A stretch of 32,967 nucleotides of DNA, taken from contig VGEH01000042.1 in NCBI GenBank assembly GCA_016869375.1, positions 1 through 32,967 of the forward strand, read 5' to 3'. The notes beneath the pieces are model-generated. The model ran no database searches. It was not told where the DNA came from and saw only the letters and a list, made by a program, of their open reading frames with translations. The DNA is from Alphaproteobacteria bacterium. GTDB lineage: Bacteria; Pseudomonadota; Alphaproteobacteria; SHVZ01. Both the position numbers and the translations under genes were made by a program. This document shows positions 18,226-24,882 of this stretch, one piece after another. Each line of letters opens with the position of its first letter. The first letter of the stretch is position 1.

Positions 18226-19161
18226 CTAAGATCCCTTACCCCAGTCCATGAGCGCCTTGACGTGCGCGGCGGCCGAGGCGGCGAGCGCATCGAGGTCGTA
18301 GCCCCCCTCCAGGGTCGAGACGACGCGGCCCTTGGCGTGTCGGTCGGCGATGCGGCACAGCTCCCCGGTGATCCAGGCGTAGTCGGCCTCATCGAGATTG
18401 AGCGATCCCAGCGGGTCGAGCCAATGCGCATCGAAGCCGGCCGAGATCAGGATGAGATCGGGGCGAAAGCGATCGAGCGCCGGCAGGATCTTCTCGGTCA
18501 TCGCCTGGCGAAACTCGGCCGAGCCGGCGAGCGGCGGCAGCGGGGCGTTGACGACATTGCCGATGCCGGTCTCGCCGGCCGCACCCGTGCCGGGATAGAG
18601 CGGCCATTGATGCGTCGAGGCGAAGAAGATCTGGGAATCGCGCTCGAACATGTGCTGCGTGCCGTTGCCGTGATGCACGTCGAAATCGACGACGGCAACG
18701 CGGTCGAGCCCCTGCGCGATCGCCTCGGCGGCGCCGACGGCGACGTTGTTGAAGATGCAGAAGCCCATCGCCTGCGTCGCCTCGGCGTGGTGGCCGGGCG
18801 GACGGACCGCGCAGAAGGAGCGCTTGGCCTCGCCGCGGACGGCGGCGGCGACAGCGGCGCAGACGGCGCCGGCGGCGCGCAGCGCGGCTTCGCCGGAACC
18901 GGGCGAGAGCGTCGTGTCGGCGTCGAGATCGGCGCGCCCGGCCTCCGGTACGGCCGAGAGCAGCGCGTCGACATAGTCGGAGGCGTGGACCCGTCCGATC
19001 TGCGCGCGCTCGGCCCTGGGTGCCTCGATCCTCTCGAGATCGGCGAAGTCCGGACCGTCGAGCGCCGCCAGCACGGCCTGGAGGCGCGCCGGGCGCTCGG
19101 GATGGAGCCGTCCGGGATCGTGATCGAGGCAGGCGGCGTGGGTGTAGAGGCGCGTGGTCAT
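18226..19161 (-). CDS. Histone deacetylase-like amidohydrolase
   Basis: A 311-aa zinc-dependent deacetylase of the arginase/HDAC fold (AcuC/acetylpolyamine amidohydrolase group). Active-site residues are visible: the His pair 124-125 in RPPGHHAEATQ, zinc ligands Asp161 and His163 in VVDFDVHHGNGTQ, and a further Asp in SAGFDAHWLDPLG. HPERPARL near the N-terminus and STLEGGYDLDALA near the end are standard. Bacterial members remove acetyl groups from small amines or protein lysines; the substrate here is unknown. ATG 19161 has AGGA upstream. It heads the minus-strand run HDAC - xseB - ispA - dxs - tlyA - DUF1772. Confidence 0.9.
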   Translation of the reverse strand: MTTRLYTHAACLDHDPGRLHPERPARLQAVLAALDGPDFADLERIEAPRAERAQIGRVHASDYVDALLSAVPEAGRADLDADTTLSPGSGEAALRAAGAVCAAVAAAVRGEAKRSFCAVRPPGHHAEATQAMGFCIFNNVAVGAAEAIAQGLDRVAVVDFDVHHGNGTQHMFERDSQIFFASTHQWPLYPGTGAAGETGIGNVVNAPLPPLAGSAEFRQAMTEKILPALDRFRPDLILISAGFDAHWLDPLGSLNLDEADYAWITGELCRIADRHAKGRVVSTLEGGYDLDALAASAAAHVKALMDWGKGS

Positions 19162-19188
19162 GGATGTCCTGGCTGAGACGCGACATCC

Positions 19189-19218
19189 ACAATAGGAAGC
19201 CGGGCGCCGCCTCGACAA
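19189..19218 (-). promoter_or_regulatory. Candidate promoter of the HDAC-xseB-ispA-dxs operon
   Basis: On the minus strand, TTGTCG (19218-19213) and TATTGT (19194-19189) are 18 bp apart, ending 27 bases before the ATG. Each matches four of six consensus bases, so this is a moderate call. Confidence 0.35.
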
Positions 19219-19232
19219 GCGGCTGAAACGGA

Positions 19233-19259
19233 AACGGCCGCCTCAGCGAGGCGGCCGTT
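19233..19259 (-). terminator. Rho-independent terminator of fla1
   Basis: A perfect 12-bp stem (AACGGCCGCCTC / GAGGCGGCCGTT) with a 3-base loop lies 25 bp after the fla1 stop. On the minus strand it is followed by TTTCCGTTT. A near-copy sits at the same place after fla2 (21829-21852). Confidence 0.8.
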
Positions 19260-19280
19260 CCGAGATCACTCGGTGCCCGT

Positions 19281-19431
19281 CGGGTTACTGAAAGAGGTTG
19301 ATCAGGTTCCGCGGGTTGCTGTTTGCGATGTTGAGGGTCTGGATGGAGAGCTGCTGCTGGACCTGGAGGGCCTGCAGACGCGAGGATTCCTTCGCCAGGT
19401 CGGCGTCGACGATCGAGCCGAGGCCTTCGCT
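19281..19431. repeat. 151-bp direct repeat, copy 1 (3' end of fla1)
   Basis: By eye, 19281-19431 is identical base for base to 21876-22026, covering the last about 49 codons of each flagellin, the stop and 4 bp beyond. Both copies have the same orientation and flank the TPR-methyltransferase gene. Confidence 0.85.
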
Positions 19432-20109
19432 CGCCGCGTCGATCAGCTTGGAGACGAAGTCGTCCTGGAAGTTGAGCGTACGGGTGTCGGCACCGAGATT
19501 GCCCAGCACCGTGTTGATCGAGGTCTGGGCGGCAAACAGCGACGACAGCGCCTTGAAGGCGCCGATGGTCGAGCTCAGGTTCTGCGCGCCGAGGTTGGCC
19601 GAGGTCGTGGCGAAGGCGCTGTTCGACCGGATGGTGAGCACCGTGCCGTCGACATTGGCGATGACGTTGATCGAGGTCGAGGCTGCCGAGAGCAGGTTGC
19701 GGCCGTTGTAGGTGGCGTTACGAATGAAGGTGTTGACCTGGGTGATCAGATTGAGGAAGTCGTTGTTCAGGATCGCCTGCTGCTCGGTCGAGTTGCCGGC
19801 GTTCTGACCCTCGGTGATCTTCTTCTGGACGTCGCCGAGGAGATCGGAGATGGCGGTGGCGCCTGCCAGGGTGACGGCGGCGACGCCGCGGCCGTTGGAG
19901 AGGCCCTGGCTGACGGCCTCATAGGCCTTCAGGTTGCCGCGCACGCCCTGGGCGATGGCGAAGCTCGAGGCATCGTCGACCGCGTTGTTGACCTTGAGGC
20001 CGGTCGAGACCCGGTTCTGGACCCGGTCCAGCCGGGTGTTCGTCGCATTCAGGTTCTGCAGCGCGACGAAGGCGCCGATATTCGTGTTGATCGAATTCTG
20101 AATGGCCAT
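19285..20109 (-). CDS. Flagellin 1
   Basis: A 274-aa short flagellin, the filament subunit exported through the flagellar type III system. The N-terminal D0/D1 helices (SINTNIGAFVALQNLN, then VQNRVSTGLKVNNAVDDASS) and the C-terminal helix (KESSRLQALQVQQQLSIQTL, ending RNLINLFQ) are intact. There is almost no D2/D3 region; the middle (about 140-180) is a short Ser/Thr-rich stretch (SAASTSINV, SNSAFATTSANLG) where surface glycans would sit. It is about 95% identical to Fla2 (14 differences that I could count). AAGGAG lies 10 bases before the ATG. Its own promoter and terminator suggest a monocistronic transcript. Confidence 0.95.
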   Translation of the reverse strand: MAIQNSINTNIGAFVALQNLNATNTRLDRVQNRVSTGLKVNNAVDDASSFAIAQGVRGNLKAYEAVSQGLSNGRGVAAVTLAGATAISDLLGDVQKKITEGQNAGNSTEQQAILNNDFLNLITQVNTFIRNATYNGRNLLSAASTSINVIANVDGTVLTIRSNSAFATTSANLGAQNLSSTIGAFKALSSLFAAQTSINTVLGNLGADTRTLNFQDDFVSKLIDAASEGLGSIVDADLAKESSRLQALQVQQQLSIQTLNIANSNPRNLINLFQ

Positions 20110-20163
20110 TTACTGCGCTCCTTCTAGCATGAGGCCCAAGGGCGCCCTACTGCGCCGAGACGG

Positions 20164-20192
20164 ATCGTATGGGAGATCAAAGCTGTTTACAA
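20164..20192 (-). promoter_or_regulatory. Candidate promoter of fla1
   Basis: On the minus strand, TTGTAA (20192-20187) and TACGAT (20169-20164) are 17 bp apart (four of six matches each). The predicted start is about 48 bp before the ATG, the same geometry as the better-matching fla2 promoter. No sigma-54 or clear sigma-28 sequence was found. Confidence 0.4.
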
Positions 20193-20482
20193 TCGTATAG
20201 TTCTACCCAACTTTCTGTTTATATATATTTAGATAAATCGCCTCATTCTCTCCTAGAGCGCCCCCTCTAAACCTCATGATAGCTCTCCGAAGGCCGCAAA
20301 CGACCTCCCGTCCAACTCAGTTCGCCTCATATATTTTTGATATACAAGGACTTTCTGAAATCTACTCACCTTGGCATGTTAATAAATAAAAATATATGCA
20401 CGCTCGATGGATTATTAACGACAAAAATTTAGATATATACCCAAGACCAAAACGACATGTTTATGGTCACGCTCAATGTCTG

Positions 20483-20498
20483 ATCACGCAGACGTGAT
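20483..20498. promoter_or_regulatory. Inverted repeat upstream of the TPR-methyltransferase gene
   Basis: ATCACG-CAGA-CGTGAT is a perfect 6-bp inverted repeat with a 4-base spacer, about 90 bp before the ATG at 20586. It is a candidate operator; regulator unknown. Confidence 0.3.
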
Positions 20499-20585
20499 AC
20501 ATATCCAATCGTTCAAATTCACCGAACACGTCGATAGGCCCCCGAGGCGATCCCGGCCAGGCAGCGACCGGTCTATAGTCTCCGG

Positions 20586-21812
20586 ATGAACCGCGCTGAG
20601 CGTCGCCGCCTCGAGAAGCTGGGCCGTCGCACCTCCCCCCTGGATCTCCTCAACGACGCTGCCCGGTTCCATCGGGCGGGTCAGCTGGCCGAGGCCGAGT
20701 CCCGCTACCGGGCCTTCCTCGACAGCTCGCCCGGACATGCCCAGGCGCTGCACCTCCTGGGGCTGGTCTGCCACCAGTCGGGCCGCAACAAGGAGGCTGC
20801 GGAATTCATCGCCGAGGCCGAGAAGCGCGCGCCGGGCGACCCGGACGCTCCCTACAATCTCGGCAATTGCCTGATGGCGGAGGCGAGGCTCGACGAGGCC
20901 GCGGATGCCTTCCGCCGGTCTCTCGCGCTCCGGCCACGCCACGCCGAGACGCTCAACAATCTCGGGACCACACTGCAGCGGCTGAGCCGTCTGGAGGAGG
21001 CGATCGAGGCCTATCGGGGTGCGCTGGATGTCGAGCCCGACCGCCCCGACGCCCTCAGCAACATGGCCCACGCGCTCCTTACCCTCGGCAGGAGCGAGGA
21101 AGCGATCTCCGCCTATCGCCTGGTCCTGGCCCGCCAGCCCGAGCACGGAACCGCCCGGCACATGCTCGCGGCGATCACCGGCGAGACACCGGCGTCGGCC
21201 CCCGACGACTATGTCCGGAGGCTGTTCGACGAGTATTCCGGCCGCTTCGACCGGCATGTGATCGGCGAGCTCGGCTACGCGCCGCAGCGCTTCGTCGATG
21301 TGCTGCGCCGCGCCGCCGGACCGGAGCGGCGCTTCGCCAGCGGCGTCGATCTCGGTTGCGGCACCGGCATGTCGGGAGCGTTTCTCCGGCCGATCGTCGA
21401 TCGGCTGGTCGGCGTCGACCTGTCCCCCGGGATGCTGGCGCAGGCGGAGGCCAGGGGCGTCTACGACGACCTCTCGCTGGCGGCGATCGATCCTTTCCTG
21501 GCGAAAAGCAGCGATCGCTTCGACCTGTTCTTCGCTGCCGACGTCTTTATGTATGTCGGCGCCGTCGACGCGCTTCTGGCCAAGGCGGCGGCGCGCGCGG
21601 CACCCAGGGCCTGGTTCGCCTGCTCGATCGAGACGGCCGAAGGCGCCGGCTTCGTTCTCAGGCCGAGCGGGCGCTACGCCCATTCGCTTGCCTATCTCGA
21701 ACGTGCCATGGCCGCCACAGGCTGGCAGATCCGCGACCAGGAGGCTCTCACCATCCGCACCGAGCACGGTACCGCGATCCCGGGATTCGCCATCGCCGCA
21801 GAGCTGCGCTGA
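20586..21812 (+). CDS. TPR-containing SAM-dependent methyltransferase
   Basis: A 408-aa cytosolic protein of the COG4976 type (predicted methyltransferase with TPRs). Residues about 20-190 are five tetratricopeptide repeats (PYNLGNCLMAEARLDEAADA, TLNNLGTTLQRLSRLEEAI). The linker DDYVRRLFDEYSGRFDRHV leads into a class I methyltransferase with motif I VDLGCGTGMSG (254-264), the acidic VGVDLSPGML, and FDLFFAADVFMYVG. It is the only plus-strand gene in the flagellin region and sits between two nearly identical flagellins. Flagellin or its glycan is a possible substrate; nothing in the sequence proves it. It does not resemble FliB lysine methylases. No clear ribosome-binding site; TATAGT at 20574-20579, seven bases before the ATG, could be a -10 of a leaderless message. 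Confidence 0.82.
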   Translation: MNRAERRRLEKLGRRTSPLDLLNDAARFHRAGQLAEAESRYRAFLDSSPGHAQALHLLGLVCHQSGRNKEAAEFIAEAEKRAPGDPDAPYNLGNCLMAEARLDEAADAFRRSLALRPRHAETLNNLGTTLQRLSRLEEAIEAYRGALDVEPDRPDALSNMAHALLTLGRSEEAISAYRLVLARQPEHGTARHMLAAITGETPASAPDDYVRRLFDEYSGRFDRHVIGELGYAPQRFVDVLRRAAGPERRFASGVDLGCGTGMSGAFLRPIVDRLVGVDLSPGMLAQAEARGVYDDLSLAAIDPFLAKSSDRFDLFFAADVFMYVGAVDALLAKAAARAAPRAWFACSIETAEGAGFVLRPSGRYAHSLAYLERAMAATGWQIRDQEALTIRTEHGTAIPGFAIAAELR

Positions 21813-21828
21813 CTCTCGGAATGGAAAA

Positions 21829-21852
21829 CGGCCGCCTCTCAGGAGGCGGCCG
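21829..21852 (-). terminator. Rho-independent terminator of fla2
   Basis: A perfect 10-bp stem (CGGCCGCCTC / GAGGCGGCCG) with a 4-base loop, followed on the minus strand by TTTTCC, lies 27 bp after the fla2 stop. It also faces the end of the convergent methyltransferase gene. The stem is nearly the same as the fla1 terminator. Confidence 0.78.
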
Positions 21853-21875
21853 CTCCGCTACTGGCCTGCGCCGAC

Positions 21876-22026
21876 CGGGTTACTGAAAGAGGTTGATCAG
21901 GTTCCGCGGGTTGCTGTTTGCGATGTTGAGGGTCTGGATGGAGAGCTGCTGCTGGACCTGGAGGGCCTGCAGACGCGAGGATTCCTTCGCCAGGTCGGCG
22001 TCGACGATCGAGCCGAGGCCTTCGCT
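21876..22026. repeat. 151-bp direct repeat, copy 2 (3' end of fla2)
   Basis: Identical to 19281-19431, same orientation, 2,595 bp apart. After 22026 the two flagellin genes begin to differ. Confidence 0.85.
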
Positions 22027-22704
22027 GGTGGCGTCGATCAGCTTGGAGACGAAGTCGTCCTGGAAGTTGAGCGTGCGGGTGTCGGCACCGAGATTGCCCA
22101 GCACCGTGTTGATCGAGGCCTGGGCGGCAAACAGCGACGACAGCGCCTTGAAGGCGCCGATGGTCGAGCTCAGGTTCTGAGCCCCGAGATCGGTCGAGGT
22201 CGTGGCAAAGGCGCTGTTCGAGCGGATGGTGAGCACCGAGCCGTCGACGTTGGCGATGACGTTGATCGAGGTAGAGGTCGCCGAGAGCAGGTTGCGGCCG
22301 TTGTAGGTGGCGTTGGTGATGAAGGTGTTGATCTGGGTGACCAGGTTGACGAAGTCCGAATTGAGGATCGCCTGCTGCTCGGTCGAGTTACCGGCGTTCT
22401 GACCCTCGGTGATCTTCTTCTGGACGTCGCCGAGGAGATCGGAGATGGCGGTGGCACCTGCCAGCGTCACCGCGGCGACGCCGCGGCCGTTGGCGAGGCC
22501 TTGGCTGACGGCCTCATAAGCCTTCAGGTTGCCACGCACGCCCTGGGCGATGGCGAAGCTCGAGGCATCGTCGACCGCGTTGTTGACCTTGAGGCCGGTC
22601 GAGACCCGGTTCTGAACCTTGTCCAGCCTGGTGTTGGTCTGGTTCAGGTTCTGAAGCGCGACGAAGGCGCCGATATTCGTGTTGATCGAGTTCTGAATGG
22701 CCAT
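21880..22704 (-). CDS. Flagellin 2
   Basis: A 274-aa paralogue of Fla1 with the same domain layout and an identical C-terminal 49 residues. The differences I count are clustered at residues 116-145 and in the short exposed middle. Several create or move hydroxyl residues (Ala to Thr in SATSTSINV and TTSTDLG, Arg to Thr in FITNAT, Ala to Thr in DATSEG), which could change O-glycosylation positions. A strong promoter lies 54 bp upstream and a hairpin terminator downstream. It directly follows, on the same strand, the four-gene glycosyltransferase cluster. Confidence 0.95.
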   Translation of the reverse strand: MAIQNSINTNIGAFVALQNLNQTNTRLDKVQNRVSTGLKVNNAVDDASSFAIAQGVRGNLKAYEAVSQGLANGRGVAAVTLAGATAISDLLGDVQKKITEGQNAGNSTEQQAILNSDFVNLVTQINTFITNATYNGRNLLSATSTSINVIANVDGSVLTIRSNSAFATTSTDLGAQNLSSTIGAFKALSSLFAAQASINTVLGNLGADTRTLNFQDDFVSKLIDATSEGLGSIVDADLAKESSRLQALQVQQQLSIQTLNIANSNPRNLINLFQ

Positions 22705-22757
22705 CTGGCGTCACCTTCTTGACTGATGCCGATGGCGCCGTTCTAGCGCTAAACGAG

Positions 22758-22786
22758 AATATAGACTGTTTAGGTGCTCATGACAA
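22758..22786 (-). promoter_or_regulatory. Promoter of fla2
   Basis: On the minus strand, TTGTCA (22786-22781) and TATATT (22763-22758) are exactly 17 bp apart, each five of six to the sigma-70 consensus. The predicted start lies about 47 bp before the ATG. The region just upstream (22785-22815) is AT-rich, as an UP element might be. Confidence 0.6.
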
Positions 22787-22848
22787 TTTATTTAATAAAA
22801 TGCAAGCAAAATTTCCTCTGTAAACCATACAAGCCGTTGATCCTAAAT

Positions 22849-22862
22849 GAGGCTTGAGCCTC
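22849..22862 (-). terminator. Weak hairpin after the glycosyltransferase cluster
   Basis: GAGGCT-TG-AGCCTC forms a short stem, followed on the minus strand by ATTTAGG, 50 bp after the last glycosyltransferase stop. The small stem makes this a low-confidence terminator. Confidence 0.3.
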
Positions 22863-22911
22863 TGCCTTCGGGAGAAAAGCCGCTTATTGGGGGCAAAATT
22901 CGCCGCGCCAG

Positions 22912-24882
22912 TCAGCTCTGCCGGCACCAATCTAGCCATAGGCGGCGATAGGCGGCCTCGAGCTCGCGTGTGTGGGCAGCGCCGTCGAAGAGGATGGAGG
23001 CCGCGAGCTTCGACCGCAGCCCTCGCCTCAGGCTCTCGAGCCGGTCGAGATCGCGCGCGAGATCGCAGGCGATCTGCAGATAGGCGTCTTCATCCGGCGC
23101 CACGAGCTCGGGAAGGCCGGCGCGCATCAGGAGGCTCGTACCGATCCGCCCCATCAGCGACGCGCCCGCCAGCGTCACGACCGGCACCCCCATCCACAAC
23201 GCATCGCAGGTGCTCTTGCCGCCGTTGAACGGGAACGGGTCGAGCGCGACATCGATCTCGCCGATGGCACGGAAATGCTCGACCGGATCGAGCACGGCAC
23301 CGACGAAGCGGAGCCGGGATGGATCGACGCCGGCGGCGGCGAAGCGCTGTCGCACCAGGCTCGCCACCAGCGGGTCGTGGAGATTGTAGGCCTTCAGGAC
23401 CAGCCGCGCGTCAGGCACCTGGGCGAGCAGCCGCGCCCACAGCGCGATGGTCGGCGGCGACAGCTTCGGTACCTGGTTGACCGAACCGAAGGTCAGATGG
23501 CCGAGGCGACGCGCCGGCAGCGTCGAGACCTCGGGCGCCTCGGCCGGCGGGTGATGACTGGCATAGCCGGTCTTCAGCCGCACCAGGCTCTCGGTGTACT
23601 GCGCGTCGGCGATCCCGGGAGGATCGACCTCGGCGTCGGTGATGCGCACATCGACGGCGCGAAGCCCGGTCGTGGTCACGTGGTTGTCGTAGGCGACCTG
23701 GATCGGCGCCAGGCGATGCGCGAACAAGGCGCGCTCGCTGGCGCGCCAGCCGCACAGATTGACGGCGATGTCGATCCGATCCTCCCGGATGCCCGCCGCC
23801 TGCTCCTGGCGCGGCAGGCCATGAATCGAGGCGAAGCGGTCGGCGGCGCGCGCGATGCGGCGCGTGCCGTCGTCCGGTCGCGCCACGTCGGCATAGACCA
23901 CGACCTCGAAACGCTCGCGATCATGGTGCTCGAGCAGCGGCATCAGCCAGGCGAGCTGGTTGTGCCCGGCGACCAGCTCCGGCGAGACATAGGCGACCCG
24001 GATGCGGCGATCGGGAGTCCGATCGTTGGCAAAGACAGGCACCGCGGCAACGCGTGCCTCGATCCGCTCCGCCCAGCGACGGTTCTCGCGATAATGCTCG
24101 GCGAAGCCGAGGCCAGGCAGGAAATTGAGGAAGAAGAGCCGGTTCGACCACGCGTCGCCGGGCGGGTCCTCGAGCCAATGCGCGCGATCGAAAGCCTGGC
24201 GCGCCGTCGCAAGCTCACCCCAGGCGCTCGCCAGCGTACCGATCCCGTCATGCGCCGTACGGTCATCGGGCTGCAGCGCCACCGCCTGGCGATAGCGGCG
24301 GAGGCCGCCGCGCCCATCATGCTTCGCCACCAGGCCACCGGCGAGATTGCGCAGCAGCAGCGCGTCGTCCGGCGCCAGCGCGACGGCACGGCCGAAGACG
24401 AGACGACCGGCGGCCAATGTCTCGTATTGCTGGATCGCGGCGCCATAGCTGTTCCAGACATTCGCTGCGGTCGGATCGAGAGCCAGCGCGCGGCGATAAT
24501 GCGGGCGCGGATCTCCGCGGCCGATCTCGGCTAGGGCATGACCGAGGCCCGAATGCGCGAGGGCGAGTTGAGGATCGAGGCGGCTCGCCGCAGCGAAGGC
24601 CTCGGCCGCCTCGATGCCGCGCGACAACCGCGCGAGCGCGCCGGCGCGCGAGAGATGCAGATCCCCTCGCCCCGGCGCCGCAGCGACCGCCTGATCGAGC
24701 AGGCCGAGTGCCGCCTCGGTCCGGCCGCGGTCGAGCTCAAGGACACCCATCAGGTGAAGTGCGTCGGGCTGCCGCGGATCGAACTGGAGCACGCGCCGAT
24801 ACATCTCTTCAGCAAGCCCGGCGCGGCCTGCCGCCTGATTGGCGAGGCCGGCCCGCAGCAGGTCGGCGACGGTGATGCTCAC
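22912..24882 (-). CDS. TPR - GT41 glycosyltransferase, fourth gene of the cluster
   Basis: A 656-aa protein. Residues about 5-235 are tetratricopeptide repeats (EEMYRRVLQFDPRQPDALHL is a clear one). Residues about 293-640 form the GT41 catalytic domain: IRVAYVSPELVAGHNQLAW, DIAVNLCGWRASERALF, PIQVAYDNHVTTTGLRAVD, LTFGSVNQVPKLSPPTIALW with the conserved Lys, and DVALDPFPFNGGKSTCDALW. It ends LWLDWCRQS. It differs from its neighbours at key points: the GH-T-x-N-R segment after DI(L/V) is GWRASERA, and the nucleotide-site segment has GGKSTCD in place of GCTTSFE. A different donor or acceptor is plausible. GTG 24882 shares a GTGA overlap with the gene before; ATG 24894 is an alternative. No signal peptide. 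Confidence 0.83.
   Translation of the reverse strand: MSITVADLLRAGLANQAAGRAGLAEEMYRRVLQFDPRQPDALHLMGVLELDRGRTEAALGLLDQAVAAAPGRGDLHLSRAGALARLSRGIEAAEAFAAASRLDPQLALAHSGLGHALAEIGRGDPRPHYRRALALDPTAANVWNSYGAAIQQYETLAAGRLVFGRAVALAPDDALLLRNLAGGLVAKHDGRGGLRRYRQAVALQPDDRTAHDGIGTLASAWGELATARQAFDRAHWLEDPPGDAWSNRLFFLNFLPGLGFAEHYRENRRWAERIEARVAAVPVFANDRTPDRRIRVAYVSPELVAGHNQLAWLMPLLEHHDRERFEVVVYADVARPDDGTRRIARAADRFASIHGLPRQEQAAGIREDRIDIAVNLCGWRASERALFAHRLAPIQVAYDNHVTTTGLRAVDVRITDAEVDPPGIADAQYTESLVRLKTGYASHHPPAEAPEVSTLPARRLGHLTFGSVNQVPKLSPPTIALWARLLAQVPDARLVLKAYNLHDPLVASLVRQRFAAAGVDPSRLRFVGAVLDPVEHFRAIGEIDVALDPFPFNGGKSTCDALWMGVPVVTLAGASLMGRIGTSLLMRAGLPELVAPDEDAYLQIACDLARDLDRLESLRRGLRSKLAASILFDGAAHTRELEAAYRRLWLDWCRQS

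Larger units (their letters stand above)
20110..20585. other. 476-bp AT-rich gap between fla1 and the TPR-methyltransferase
   Basis: I see no gene here. The first about 85 bp hold the fla1 leader and promoter. From about 20170 to 20520 the sequence is strikingly AT-rich (runs such as TTTATATATATTTAGATAAA and AATAAATAAAAATATATGCA) within otherwise high-GC DNA. It also contains an inverted repeat at 20483-20498. It may be a regulatory region with intrinsic bend, a nucleoid-protein binding site, or a remnant of acquired DNA. Confidence 0.7.

Noticed and set aside
20367-20395. Possible sigma-54 promoter around TTGGCATGTTAAT
   Set aside because: The -12 GC element is absent and the spacing is wrong for TGGCAC-N5-TTGC.
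20110-20585. A small RNA or short gene in the AT-rich gap
   Set aside because: No terminator-like hairpin with a T-tract, no ribosome-binding site plus frame, and no recognisable RNA family were seen.
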